Shown one piece after another: positions 49,201-62,185 of a stretch of DNA of 64,000 nt. The stretch lies in the NCBI RefSeq assembly GCF_005239225.2, contig NC_133287.1, forward strand, positions 7,855,493 through 7,919,492, in the 5' to 3' direction. Source of the stretch: Populus alba. Taxonomy: Eukaryota; Streptophyta; Magnoliopsida; Malpighiales; Salicaceae. Under the pieces are notes generated by a model, which saw nothing but the letters and a program-made list of their open reading frames with translations, was not told the DNA's origin and did no database searches. The position numbers and the translations under genes are program-made. Within the stretch, counting starts at the first letter, position 1; every line of letters begins with the position of its first letter.

Positions 49201-51549
49201 TCTAACTTTGTTTCTTGCTATCTTGTTTGCAGGTTGAAACAATGTTTATCCGTGTTCTTTGAGCATTACCCATCACTATCAGCAAATCATAAGGCAAGCC
49301 TCCGAGATTTGATATGTTTTATGCACACTTCAGGATAGTTATATTTATCTCTTGTTTTGTGTATGCCTGTTAGATTTATAACAATTTTGAGTACGTAAAT
49401 GCAGAAGCATTTGTCAAAGGCGTTCATTCTAGTGATGCGTACTATGTGGCCAGGCATCTATGGAAATGCTGGAGGTTCTGCAGTAGTGGTGTCTAATATG
49501 CGTAAGCGTGCAGTCCAAGCATCACGATTTATGTTGCAGATGATGCAGGCCCCCTTGTATGCTAAACCAACTGAAAATGGGGGTGAGAATTGTAGCACGC
49601 AACCAACTGAAACTGTAGATGGCTCTTTGCAACCTTCATTTGAATGTTCAGATGAGGGACTTGGTATTCGCATTGCTGCAGAGGTGACCTTTTACAACCA
49701 AAGCTTTAATTGTTATATAACAGTATTTCTGAAAAGGCTTAGCGGTCAATTTTTAGCTGTGCTATTTTAGTCCTGATGCTGCGTTAGGAAAGTATTTGCT
49801 CAAATTCATACATGTTTATTTTCTTAGCACTATTGTTAAGTCATACATGACAAGGATTTTTATATCCAGGAAGATCCTATCATAGCTAGTGCTCCAAGTT
49901 GCATTGGTCCTCTAAGTTATATGTATGTTTAGGAACCTGTTTCTTGTGAGACATCTTATACTTTGTTATGGAAAATGGAAAAGTGCTGTATTTAAATACC
50001 TGAATAAGGAGTAGCTAAGCTCCACTGATGACCATAGAAAACTGAAGAACCCTTAGGAAGCATAGAGCAAAAGCATATTTCAAATGAAAGGAGAACTAAC
50101 CAACGATACAGGACTCCTTGAGTTGTAAACATAGAGTACTTTGGTTCCTGGAAAAAGACCCCTCCACAGCTCATGTCAGAGTGCTATAACATAATCACCA
50201 TCCCCTTAAAACTGCTTATCTGCTCCAAACAAGGAAATGTTTACTCATATTGCAGCAAATCATGTGTACCTTTTTTTTCTCAATTTAAAAGTTTTTCCTA
50301 CCTGGAAAGGAAAATAGAAATCGAATACAGTAAGTGTTCTATATTTTGCTTATTATATCAGCATCCTTGGTTCTGTGTTCCTTGATTTCAGGTTCAGTAG
50401 TTAGTATATGTGCACTGCTCACTACAGTTGACAACCCTGCTTCTGATTAATATTGCTTCAAACCTTTTCTTTTATATCGAACTTCTTCATTTGTTACTTC
50501 TGTGCTTCTTTCAGGTGGCAAGCTTCACTACAAAGAAGACACCAGCTGAGAGGTCATATGTTTCAGCATTATGTAGAATACTTGTCTTGCTCCATTTTCG
50601 GGTATCGGAACAAGGTGCAATAAAATTAATGAGGAAACTCTTGAATCGTGTGGCTGAAAATGTATCGACAGAGAAAGACCTTGTAAAGGAGCTGAAACAG
50701 ATGGCTGAACGTCTCAAGTCAGTGGATAAGCAACCAGAAGAGGAGCTATTGGGGGATCAAGCAAAACTTATTTTGGGTAAATTCCTTCTTTTCCTAGGAA
50801 ATTCCTGAAAGATCTGCGTCTTTAATGACAGTTTGCTAGATATTTTAATTACATAGGTTACGAAAAAATTTGAAAAAAAGAAATGCCAAGAAGCTGAAGC
50901 ATAAGATTGTACTCATATATTATAAATCACAAACGCATCTGGAAAGAAGGATTAGTCGCTTTACAGTGTGATCTTTCTGTGCTGGTTAATAGATTTCATA
51001 TATCAATAGCAAATCAGATATTGAGGTTTCTAGGCCAAATTGAATTGTTATTCTGATATACTGAATGGATTCCTGACGACACTATAAAGTTTTTGCATGT
51101 ATAAGTTGATTTAGTGCCTAATCCATGGAAAGCAATCACCAATTTAGTTTTAAAAGTAGTTTTGATGATTCAGTCCACTTCCTCGTCTTTTCCCGAGCTG
51201 ACTTTCGTCATCTATTGCAGGGAAACTGGAAGTCTATATCAACTTGGATGTTGATAGCCCTGCTGCAATGCCACAAACACCAGCCCCTCCGCAATCAACT
51301 AGACCATCACGTACTAGGAGACAGGCCAGGCATGAAGACTCTTCTGATGAAGAAGCCTCACCAACCACTGTTGTTCAGACTGCCCCTCGTACTATAGGTA
51401 GCCGCTCACAAAGGGCTAGCAAGACTGCAGCCCTGTCCAAGATGACAGCTAATGTAGCTGCTAGGATTGTTGAAATTGATGATGAAGAGGAAGGAGGCTC
51501 TGACATGACTTCAGAAGAAGATTCTGACGACTCTTGTTCATCATGCTGA
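43211..51549 (+). CDS. CAP-G: Condensin I complex subunit CAP-G (NCAPG homologue), 1055 aa, 12 exons
   Basis: Exons: 43211-43630, 43994-44197, 44984-45129, 45362-45630, 46631-46728, 47778-47925, 47995-48434, 48633-49144, 49233-49293, 49405-49683, 50515-50776, 51221-51549. All join in phase to 1055 codons plus stop, close to the plant CAP-G length. CAP-G is the HEAT-repeat subunit of condensin I, which binds DNA with CAP-H and compacts mitotic chromosomes. The N-terminus (EKLIQKISKILEETKTSNATHIRKLKDL) starts a HEAT solenoid. HEAT-like helices follow (VRKAAFCVLANKFPLQSLS, DRSAAVAKECLKLMRDEWL). Residues about 430-860 form the Cnd3 C-terminal region (ASRQLLLLGAMLDFSD, DVQRVAIRCLGLFGLLE, FFEHYPSLSANHK, MWPGIYGNAGG). 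The tail (about 950-1055) is basic, then very acidic and serine-rich, typical of a phosphorylated disordered end. Introns 5 and 9 are GC-AG. Met5 is an alternative start. Confidence 0.95.
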
Positions 51550-53700
51550 ATGAGCATTTTGCAGATTTTCCTTGCAAATATTGTGCTTTCTCAGCACTAT
51601 TATCTGTTGTATTCTTGTAGAGAAAAGGTCCATATATATATTTTTTTTGTAATGTGCATTTTGGTTTGGAGGGCTGGACTTGGAAATTCTGCCAGTGAAA
51701 TCAGCTCTAAACTACCTGTATGAATCCGAATTCATCTATGAGATCGACTCAAATTTTCTGAAATCAATATAATCATAGCTCATTGTATATCTCTGTACAT
51801 ATGATCAGTTTGGTGCAAGGAATTGTGAGCCAACTTTTGCATGCTTGCACTGTCATCATTTTAGATTTGTTACCTTTTTTGAATCCATCTGTAAAAGGGA
51901 AATTTGAAACCACAATCAGATGTTGCAAGCCATAAGGACAAGTTAAAAGGCAGATAATCTTGTAGCTGACAATCCGAGAAGTTCCTATAAAGCAATGAAA
52001 ACAAGCCTTATTTTCCTGACTTCTGAGTTTATTTTGAACTATTTATTTATTAAAACAATGTTATTTTATGTTTTTAATAAAGATTTCATAGTTTATATTA
52101 ATCCGCTAACCCAACGGCCAACACATGAATTGGGTTTGGAGCTGAGTCGATTCCGGGTTGGTTTCTACTTCCACCAACTCACTTAAAAAACTCAACCCTA
52201 TATTGAATACAACATGCCATTTGGGACCATCCATCCATCTACCGGATAAAACAAAGAGGAAAAACACAACCCTTCACGTATATGAAGGTCTTGGAAGAGT
52301 CAGAAAAAATGGCGTCAGAATTTATTGCAATTAATGGAGATGAAAGGGAAAGGCAAGTTGCCATTAAAATTTCTCAGTGGAGACCCACCGAAAGGATGAC
52401 AAGCACGTCATCATCGGCTCTCACAGGCCACAAGAGCAATCCCACAATCTTCTCTCGTCGTCTCCTCTCGTTGTGTCCATTCATCCATTTCCAATCAAGG
52501 CATTCTTGACCTCTAGAAAGTAGAACTCACCTTGCTTGCGTGCGATCCCATGTTCTCCTGGCCACGCATGTTCAGTGCTTATCTTTTTAAATACGAAATA
52601 TGAAGTGAGTGACTCACTGACTTGTAGTACTTATAGGCTCATAGGCCACCGGCCTCTGTGTCCATTAGCCGAGTTTACGCAGATCTATTCATTTATTGGA
52701 CTGAAACATATTTATTGCAAGTGATGGTGAGATTTGTGATTCGAGCATGGTCAAGGTTTGTTTTTGTATTTTAAGTTGTTTTTTTAAGTGTTTTTTTATT
52801 TATAAAATATTATTAAATTAATATTTTTAAATTTTTTTCTTATTATTTTAATGTATTAATATTAAAATAAAAAAAATTATTTTAATCTATTTCAATTAAA
52901 AAATATTTTTGTAAAAACACTCCCCTTTCCAAGGACACAAAGTTAAGGATATAGATGTGACTATAAATGTAGGTATCATAGTAGAGAAGAACATTTGATA
53001 AAATATATGATAAAAAATGTATGTACGTCAATGTATTCAAAATTATTGGATAAATAATATAGAAAGTTATCAGAACAGATGGAAAGTTCTAGAAAACTTT
53101 TGAACTTTTTGTTATAAAATATAACTTTAATATTTAGGTAGTTAAAAAAAACTTTATTTTATATCATAAAAGTAAGATGTATTTTTTTTTTTATAATATA
53201 AGAGATATTATATTAATAAATTTGAATGCTGAAAGAAAGATACAAGGAAAAACCAACACACATATATATATATATATATGGCAACACTTGACATTTGATT
53301 TCATGTAACATATACAATTTTTTAATTTTGAAATTAATTAGTTTAAGTTAGTTAATTAATTATGCATGACACCTTGTTAAATTTTGAATTAATTTGAATG
53401 AAAAACTACTTTTAAAATTTTATAAATATATTGATATGGAAAGATGTATTTTTAAATTTCACGAACATATTGATATGAAAAAAATATTATTTTTTTATAA
53501 ATATCAACTGATTTTTTTTTAAATAAATTGGAAACAATCTTTTTCTTTCTTTAATTTTTTCCCCTATAAACTCCCTCTTTATGTTTGTTATAAACAAAAA
53601 ATAAAGTAAATATTATAGTAACAATTAATATCTTATCAAATACAACGATATTCATACCTCCTCGAAGAGTGTTAGGTTGAGATTAACCACACGAGGTACT
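51550..53700. other. Intergenic downstream of CAP-G
   Basis: 51550-51850 is probably 3' untranslated region and flank. 52140-52740 is higher in GC and holds a 75-codon plus-strand frame at 52282-52509 without a recognised domain. 52745-52925 is a MITE-like block (as at 29330-29500). 53262-53278 is an (AT)n run. No gene can be supported. Confidence 0.45.
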
Positions 53701-53726
53701 CTGGGGGCCCAAATCCCTAAAAGTCA

Positions 53727-53750
53727 CCGTTACCGTTACCGTTACCGTTA
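53727..53750. repeat. (CCGTTA)4 hexanucleotide repeat
   Basis: Four perfect CCGTTA units. It is not the plant telomere unit. The surrounding 53660-53900 is unusually GC-rich for this area but carries no supported gene. Confidence 0.9.
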
Positions 53751-54439
53751 CACCAAAAACACAAAGTCCCATGGCACATGCCAGGCGAGGATATCAATGT
53801 TATCGGAATCAAAGCAGAAGACTTGGCAGATCTTAGCCGTTTATCTTGTCATCGTAATCAATAATTCGACTAATGGGTCCCTCATATGATATAAATTATT
53901 GATATTGCGCCGCTCGCATATTGAATAAAACTACGGGTGGAAGAGGTTTCATGGAAAATAGTACTATGATGAGTTTTTCTCTGTCCCAAAAAAATATTAA
54001 GCTAGGATTTGGGGTAAGGTGATTTTTTTTTTTACTGTCACTCAATGTTATTTTTAAATTACTTGGAGGTAAATTAATTTTTTTAGAGCAATTAAATTAT
54101 TTAAATACCCTTTAAACAAAAAAAAAATGATGTCTTAAGCATAGGGGCTTTTACATCCCTTTTCATCTCTTTTTTATTAAAATTAAATTATTTAATTATA
54201 CTTGATTTCAAAATTAACAAAACAATAACTATTTTTACCCACATAAGTACCGGCATGTGGCTGACTATGTACCCTTCAGGCAATGCATGCAAGACTTTTC
54301 AGTTACTAAACACTGTCTTCTGCTATGCGATGATGTTTGAAAGATTTCGACGCCCTTTTAATGATGGGGCAGCGTATGCACCAAACACATCTTTGGTTTG
54401 GAGTATGCAACTATTTCCCCCCTGTCTCCCTCCACCTTG

Positions 54440-56400
54440 AGTTTCACACCAAGCCTTTCAAAATTTCATATCAGACCTTTTAATTTTCTTCCTTAAAATT
54501 CAGTTTATGTTGTTTTAATTATTATTTATTTTATTTTGAATAATCTATAAAATTAGAATTTCTTTTCAATTTCACCCCTTTTTATTTTATTTTCTTTTAA
54601 ATTTGATCTCTATTCTTTTGATTGTTAATTGTTTTATTTGGATTACTTTTAAAATTGTTCTTTTTTTCATAATTTATTAGGAATTAAGCTTCTTGATTTG
54701 ATAAGTTACTAATTTTAGAGATTAAATCAGGTTTCAGGAGGTTCGTGTCGAGTTTGCTTTGTTTTTTTTTATTTTCTTTATTTAAGCTAATTCTTTTTTT
54801 TTTTTTTTCAACATTTATTTAATTGGAGACCTGAGTTTTGTTTTTTTTATTTATGTGCTTTATGTAGAATTTTTTGTTAGTCATGAAAATGACTTCGGTT
54901 ATCTTAGGTCTTTTTTGTCATTCTTTGTTGGTTTTTTTTTGGATAATTCTTTTAAATTAATTTTTTTAATTTTATCCTTTAATATTTGGAATATTTTTTT
55001 AAAATAATTTATAAAATTATAATTAGTTTTCAATTTCACCCCCTTTAATTTTCTAATCTTTCAAATTTAGTCCCCATTTTTTACTGCTATTTGTTTTATT
55101 TGAGATAAATTTTTAAATTTATTTTTTTACAATCTCATCCTTCTTAAGATTTTTTTCCTGTAAAATGTGATTCCCTTTCTTTTTTATTACTATTTTTTTT
55201 TACTTTGACATATTTTTGAAATTAATATTTTTTTAATTTCATCATCCAATATTAGATTGGTTGAGAATAAACTTCTTGACTCGGCCCGAGTCTATGATTT
55301 CACAGGCTTTGGGTTTTAAAGATTAACCTAAGTTTGGGGGGTTCACCCGAGTCTTTTTGTTTAATTTTTTTCCTTTCTTTAAGCTCATGTTTTATTAAGT
55401 TTCATTCTTTAATATTTATTCAATTGAAAACTAGATTTTGTTGTTTTTATTTATTTTTTTTTGTAAGATTTTTTACTGATTTTGAAAATGACCTAGATGT
55501 TTATGAGTCTTTTTATTTGTTTTTTTTTATTGGATTTACTTCGGCTATTCAATATTAAATTGATTATAAACTAAGCTTCTTGATTCAGTTTGAGTTTAGA
55601 ATTTAATGAGCTACGAGTTTGAGACCATAACCCAAGTTTATAAGGTTCTCTCAGGTTTGTTTGGTTTGATTTCTTTTTTAAATTATTTTAAACTGATGTT
55701 TTTTTTTTAATTTTATCATTTAACATTTATATCATTAGCGATTAGGCTCTTTTTTTTCTTTAGCTGTCTTCTATATGATTTTTTGTTAGTTTTTAAAATA
55801 ACCCGAGTTGTCTTAGATCTTTTTTGTTGTTGTTGTTTTTGGTTGCATTTACTTTGGCAAGTTTTCTAAATTGATAATTTTTTTCTTCTAATTTCATCAT
55901 TCAAAATTATATTGGTTGTGAATTAATTTTCTCTTTTGGTTCCATTAGTCAAGGTTGAGGTTTTTGGATATTAGGCTTCGTGATGTTCTTTGATTTTCTT
56001 TCTATTTGTCTATCCTGGTCCCATCGCTTAGATCATAGGTTTTGTGGGTTAATCTAAGTTGACTTGATTTATTTTTTATCACTCTTTTTAAATTTAATAT
56101 TTTGTGTGCTCCATCTTTCAAAATTAGATTGTTTTGAAATTGAGCTCCTTGATGGTTTTCACTTTACCTTTTTATTTGGTTATCTTATTTGCATGATCCA
56201 GATAACATAGTTTGGTTTATTTGATTTTTTATGTCATTTATTTAATTGATCTTCTTTTTAATTTCTCCCTTCAATGCTGGATTTATTTGAGATTTGATTT
56301 TGAAGTTTTTTTTAATTTGTTTATTCCGGTCTTATGACCTCACCTGTGTATTTTGCATGCTTAGTTAGGTTGATCAAAGTCATAATTTTTTTCTTATTTC
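54440..56400 (+). mobile_element. Dispersed coding-free repeat family with internal units
   Basis: Poly-T-rich text contains recurring phrases in the order 'TTTCAATTTCACCCCTTTTA', 'TTTGATCTCTATTCTTTTGA', 'TTAAGCTTCTTGATT', then 'GATTAACCTAAGTT' and 'GGTTC...GTTTG'. It repeats loosely about every 300-450 bases (about 54530, 55010, 55560, 55900). It resembles the 59-63 kb family but is more diverged. No gag, pol or transposase frame is visible. It is likely part of a large non-autonomous retroelement. Confidence 0.45.
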
Positions 56401-57910
56401 TTCCACATTTGAATGGCATGCCACTTAAGAGGGATATGCTTAATTCCATTAGGCGCCAAGATTTGATTGGGTTAATTATTTGAATGATTCAATTCAAGAA
56501 TTAGATTGGTTTAAGAGTCGGTTCATCGGTTGGACCAATTAGTCCATTGACCTAATTCACTCACTTTCAATTACAGGGGAGATTGAACAAAAACAAAATA
56601 TAGGAGGGAATCGAATTTTCATTACAAACACAAAGGAACAAAACACAGGCTATCTCTTTTAACTACCTTTGTCACTTGGGACTTTTGTGTTGGTGCTCCA
56701 CTAGGCAGAGACATCATCTATATATCATCGTATCTGAGTTCAGCCCTATCATGGATTCCAACTTGCAACTAAAGCTTTAAAGGTTAACCACACACGGTAC
56801 CTTTAGTCGCTAATGGTTTTGGTCAAGTAAAAACATTGCTTAGTGGGATATGCATCTGCACAAGCTAAGCTTAGATAATGAAATGAAATCAGATCATCAA
56901 ATGCTGGTGTCATAGATGACATGACTTGACTTTAGTGCAATTCATATAAAAAAATTCACCGTATTTGACTCCACAAACTGCGACTCTTATAATTATTCAC
57001 GTTTGTTGTATATATTAAATATCATTAAAAAGGGAGAAATTAATAGCTCGAAAGGATGACTTGGGATTTGAATTAGTTGAAGTAAAAAAACACAAAATAA
57101 ATAAAAAAACCTGGCAACTTGTAACTTGATTGATCTGAATCTAATTTGAGTAAAACCAGCTCTTAACCCTTAATATTTTTTTTTTAAAAAAGATTTTCTT
57201 GGTCAAAATAATACTATTTCTTTTTAATATTGATCTGGATTAACTTCTAAATCCATGATCTGGGATTGTCCTGAATAGGGTTTTATGACTATTAAAAGTT
57301 CTTTAGAAAATTAAATTAATTAGTTTATGTGGGTATCATTGGTTTCCAAAATAATAAAAATCCAAGTCTTTCCTCTCCCCCCCCCCCCCTCAATGTGCAA
57401 TATAATTACCTCTAATGTCAGAAACCACAGGAAACAAAATCAGGGTAATGCTTCAAAGATCCCAATGCTTGATTCGTGGGTAACATGTCCACATGCCAAT
57501 TGGTTGAATTATCTGCGGTTTCCACTGATCTCTTAATTAGCTTCATATGCTCATGTGTTACATCGTTGAGAAGACATAATTAACGAATAAAAATAATACA
57601 ATTGTTTATCAAATTTTCCCTTAGAACTTATTTATTGATTATTTTCTGTCCTTGTAAAATTTATTGGTCAATACAAAGAAAAGAAGGCAATCTATACTTA
57701 TGTTGTACGAAACCAAAGTTGAGTGATGAAAATCTATTCTACTTAATTCGTAAACGAACCCAAAAGCTTGAGGCCATACAAAATGACATGATATGTTTTC
57801 TAATTTTTTTTTTATAGAGAAAATATATATACAAATGAGGTGATCATATATCTATATATACACACACAATTGAAAATATTATTTTTATACCTAGATCAAA
57901 AATTAAAAAT
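56401..57910. other. Intergenic, no gene seen
   Basis: 56640-56960 looks unique and moderately GC-rich, without a recognisable frame. 57377-57389 is a run of 13 C. The remainder is AT-rich. Confidence 0.45.
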
Positions 57911-57917
57911 ATTTTAA

Positions 57918-58075
57918 TTGATTTTTTTCCTTGCCATCAAATCCAATCCAATCCAATTCCTTTAAACTTGGTGTTACCTATTAAAAATATCTTTGGAAGC
58001 TAGTGATTAAATGATTTTTTCCCTTGCCATCAAATCCAATCCCTTTAAACTTGGTGGTGTTACCTATTTTTCGAA
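57918..58075. repeat. Imperfect local duplication, roughly 90-bp spacing
   Basis: CTTGCCATCAAATCCAATCC followed by CTTTAAACTTGGTG...TTACCTATT occurs twice, at about 57929 and 58021. The first copy also has an internal CCAAT-type triplication. Confidence 0.75.
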
Positions 58076-58319
58076 TCCCATACGAACAAGAAACACAAAA
58101 AAGTAAAATACAAAAAACATTTAAAAAAAGTTGGAAGAAAATAAAAAAAATATATATATATTATTGAGAAGAGTGTACCAAAATATCCAGGAAATTGCCG
58201 AACACTGGTTGAGGAAAATAAAATATACAAAATTAAAAAATTTGACAGTGTATTTTAGACTGATGAAGGTTTTATTTGTAAGGAAAATTCAATTTGAGAA
58301 GGAAAATTCAAAACTAGAT

Positions 58320-59423
58320 GTTTAAAGACTCAACTAGATTTTTTCAAGTTTTATTTGAATTTACTGAGGACTTAATTGTAAAAAAAATTGATTTTTAAAG
58401 TCAATTTAAACTTTAATTGGAAGAAATTAAAGTATGGGGGTCGAATTATATTTTTTAACAGTTAATTTAGTCAAATCAATGACTTAATTCCATAAATATT
58501 GAAGTTTGATGAGTAATTATGAACTTGATTGAAGAAATTCAAAATCAAGAACTAACTTATAAGATGCGCGAGACTTCAGGGATTGAAATTGGTGAGATCA
58601 GGGGGCAAATTGATGAAAATTAAAAGTTTGATAATCAATTAGAGGTCAAATTGAATCAATCATAAACTAAGGACCAAAATAAAAATGATGCTAAACTTCG
58701 AGGTTGATATTTGAGTCTGGCGGGGGGTAAATTACATGCAATAAAAAAGTTTTTTTTTTGTCAATTAAAAGTACATGTGCCATAATTGAAAAAACAAGGA
58801 CTAAATTGAGACTTTGCCAAATTCCAAATTAAAAACCCTAATTTTTAGAGTTTTAACCTAAACGATGCATCACTTTTGTTTATTTTCTTCCTTGGTAGTT
58901 TATGATGATAAAGGTGACACCTTTTAAGAGCTTATTCTGGAGTTTTAAACCTTCAATTGGTATGAGATTTTTGCAAATGAAAGAGGAACATCTCCTTTAC
59001 AATCCTATTTCCATGAAATTAGACATTTATACTCTCAATTTTTCATGAAAGTTCCCAACATCTTGCCCTTGATCAACCATCACTCAATTTTTAGATTTGG
59101 GGCAAATCAGGTTAGCATATTTAAAGGAATGAATGTGGAGTTAGAAACCTTCAAATTGAGTAAAAATGGATCCAAATGAAAACTGTGGATTCTCTCTACC
59201 AAATTCAGGTGATCTCAGGTGATGATTACGTTAGAATTGCTTTGACAAAATCTCAAAAGTAGGCAATTTAGTCAGTTCCTATAATGCAACTATCTTGTAA
59301 AAAACGATTTGGTTTTCGTTTTACATATAAAGGCTCCTCAATGAGTCCTTGTCAAGGGTTCACAATACTCCTTTCAAAATCAAGAGGTCAGAAATGGATT
59401 CAAGACCTCCTAAAACCTTTATT
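58320..59423. repeat. LTR-like non-coding repeat sequence
   Basis: Several phrases of the type GGACTTAATTG, AACTAAGGACCAAAAT and AAGGACTAAATTGAGA occur. These are common in the non-coding parts of plant LTR retroelements. It runs directly into the copy starting at 59424. No protein frame is seen and no element ends were fixed. Confidence 0.4.
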
Positions 59424-60428
59424 CCTTTTCAATTTCATCATTCAATCAAAGTTTATGGTATGTTTTTTATTTCAATTTGATCCTCATTATTTTGATTTGT
59501 TTTTTTTTCTTAAAGTTATATATTTTTTTCAATTTATCCCTCATATTATTTTTTTTTGTTCCCCTCTAATTTATTTTTTATTTTGATTTTAACTCTCATT
59601 CTTTTAATTATAATTTTTTTTGATCATTTTGTGTAATTGATTTTTTTTTTCAGTTTCATCCTTCAACGTTTGATTTACTAGGGATTGAGTTTCATGATTT
59701 TTTCTTTCATGGTGCTTCTAATCTATTGACCTGAATCATGAGTTTGAAAAGTTAATGCTATTCAAAATCTTTTTTTCTCTCTCATTTTCTTTTCTTATTT
59801 CATTGTTCTACATTAGTTTTTTAAAAGATTATTTTTGTGGTTATTTTTAATTTTTTTTACCGGTTTATCTTAGTCCTAGATCATGAGTTTTGAAGGCTTT
59901 TTTTGAATATATTTTTAAAATGTTTTATGTGTATTTATTTTTTGAAGATATTATTGTGATTCATCTATGTTGTTTTTGTTTTATATAGATGAGATTTATT
60001 TTTATGAATAAAAAATATTTATTTTTAAATAATATTTCTAGCATTGTATAATATTTGTTTTTCCTTTTATTTTATTCAATTAGTTTCATGTGTGTTTATT
60101 TTTATTATCTTTTATTGATTTAATAAAAAAATTTAGTAAACACAACTAGGTAATATCTCGTAAATATCTTATTTTATAAAATTAAATATTTTGATCTATA
60201 TTTATTTCTTAATTTTTCTAGTTTTGCTTTCAGTTATTGTTAATGATTTTGATTTATTTATTTACATAAATATTTATCAATTTATCTAATTATATATTTA
60301 CATTAACTTTTCAATTTATATATATTTTTATGTAAAACATATATTGAAATAGCATATATATTAATTTTTTAAAAAACAAATATGACCCGCAACTAAACTG
60401 AACACAATTCAAATAACTAATATCGAGT
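59424..60428 (+). mobile_element. Dispersed coding-free repeat, copy A
   Basis: Key phrases: TTTCATCATTCAATCAAAG, TTTTAACTCTCATTCTTTTA, GTTTCATCCTTCAACGTTTG, GATATTATTGTGATTCATC, GTAAACACAACTAGG and AACTAAACTGAACACAA. The same phrases in the same order make up copies B and C at 61590-63110. It has no coding capacity. Confidence 0.65.
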
Positions 60429-61100
60429 GTGTTTGGTATTGCGGTAGCTATTGTGGTTGTGGTTTGAAAAAAGTTATTTTATAAAAAGTATTTTTAATTG
60501 ATGTTGGTTTTAAAAAATAGGTGTTTGATTAAAACCGTGGTTGAAGAAAAAGTAGTTTAATGTGTTTAGTTAAGAATGTTTTTAAAATTGAGGTTATAAA
60601 ATAATTTTAAAAAAAATATATATTAATATTGATGATTTTTAATTTAAATATTATGGATTTAATTATTGCTATTACATCATGAAATAAATGATACTTAATA
60701 TAAAATATTTTTTATTATTCCATGAAACCATCTAAAAATTCTATTACGTACGAAATACATTCAACAAGAACTACAGTTTTTATAATTTTTTTAGCTTGTA
60801 ATAAAATTAGATAAAATATTATCAGATATAAAATTTACTCTAAACTAATTTTTTTTTTTTTTAAATAGTTCACGCAGTGTAAGTGAATTGCACTATTCAC
60901 TCTTTTTTAAATGAGCAGTGTATCAATCTACACTGTTCATTGTTTTTTTAAAAAGAATGTGACATTTGTTTCTTCCAATCCTGCATTGCAAGCACAAAAA
61001 ATAATGGGATTCATAAACAATAATTAGTGGTTTTTTTTTTTACCAAATACTTTACTCCTGTGTTTTGTTTTAAATATAATTTTTATTGTGTAAATAAACG
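60429..61100. mobile_element. MITE-like element inserted in the repeat copy
   Basis: Begins GTGTTTGGTATTGCGGT and has a matching right end ACCAAATAC near 61042-61050. It includes a self-complementary block around 60880-60945 (GTTCACGCAGTG, GCACTATTCACTC, GAGCAGTGTATC, CACTGTTCATTG). Copy C at 62186-63110 runs straight from the left-flank sequence to the right-flank sequence (AGTATCTAAATAATCGTG), so this segment is an insertion relative to copy C. The exact right border lies between 61050 and 61105. Confidence 0.6.
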
Positions 61101-61107
61101 GCCTTAA

Positions 61108-61480
61108 AAATAATAGTGGAGAGTTTGTCACTTCATCTGTGTGTGTGTATATATATATGATTAAATTCAAATATAAAATTAATTTGTATTAAAAGATTAT
61201 AGAAACGTACAGTTTTTCAATCTTCTGGATTGCATGATAACTACCAATAAAGCAAAAGGTCGTCTTGTTACAAATTTCAAACTAACTCTTAACCGACGCG
61301 TGACCAAGCACCAGCTTTATTATTTCTTTTCAGATCACAAAAATAAAATAAAAATAAAAATAAAATCGTCAACTTCTGAAATTGATGGCAAAGTTAACAT
61401 AAAATGAATATAATATTGACTATCTTTTCTTAGTCTAATTTTGGGTTTCGAACCTTAATTGATTATAATCGGCTAACGTT
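61108..61480. repeat. Unit tail, copy 1 of a 2-kb duplicated unit
   Basis: From AATAATAGTGGAGAG through TATAGAAACGTACAGTTTTT, GACGCGTGACC, CAACTTCTGAAATTGA and CTTAATTGATTATA. It recurs at 63110-63485 with modest divergence. Confidence 0.8.
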
Positions 61481-61589
61481 TGTTTGTTGTATTTATTTAT
61501 TTTTTATAAAACTAGATTTGTAAAATTATTTCTAATTTTTTTTATTTTTAATTTCTTTCATTGGATTTCATTGTTAAATCTTTATTAGT

Positions 61590-62185
61590 TTTTAATTTCA
61601 TCATTTAATCAAAATTTTATGATATATTATATTTTTTAATTTGATCTTTATTCTTTTGATTTGTTTTTTTTGTTAAATTTATTTTTCTTTTCAATTTTTC
61701 TTTCTAATTAGAAATTTTTGGTTGCTCTATAATTTACCTTTTATTTTGATTTTAACTCTTATTCTTTTAATTATATATTTTTTTTTATTTTTGATTCTTT
61801 TGTGTAATTGATTTTTTTTCCAGTTTCATCCTTCAACGTTTGATTTACTATAGATTGAGCTTTATGATTTTTTTTATGGTGTTTTCAATCTATTAATTCA
61901 AGTCACGAATTTAAAAAGTTAATGCTGTCTAACATTTGTTTTTTTGCTCATTTGCTTTTTATGATTTCATTGTTCTACATTATTTTTTTTAAAAAGATTA
62001 TTGTTGTGGTTATCTTTAAATTTTTTCTATCAGTTTATCTCAGTCATGACCATGAGTTTTTGAGGCCCTTTTGAACAATGTTTTTTATTTAATGTTTATT
62101 TTTTGAAGATATTATTCCGATTCATCTATATATTTTTGTTTTATATAAATTGGATTTATTTTTATAAATAAAAAATATTTATTTT
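61590..62185 (+). mobile_element. Dispersed coding-free repeat, copy B (truncated)
   Basis: It follows copy A from its first phrase to the AATAAAAAATATTTATTTTAA phrase. There it breaks and starts over as copy C, giving a tandem arrangement with about 546-bp offset. Confidence 0.65.

Noticed and set aside
52282..52509. 75-codon plus-strand frame starting MKVLEESEKM
   Set aside because: The composition is plausible, but there is no domain, no partner exon and no family recognised.
53727..53750. Interstitial telomere repeat
   Set aside because: The unit CCGTTA does not match the plant telomere unit CCCTAAA.
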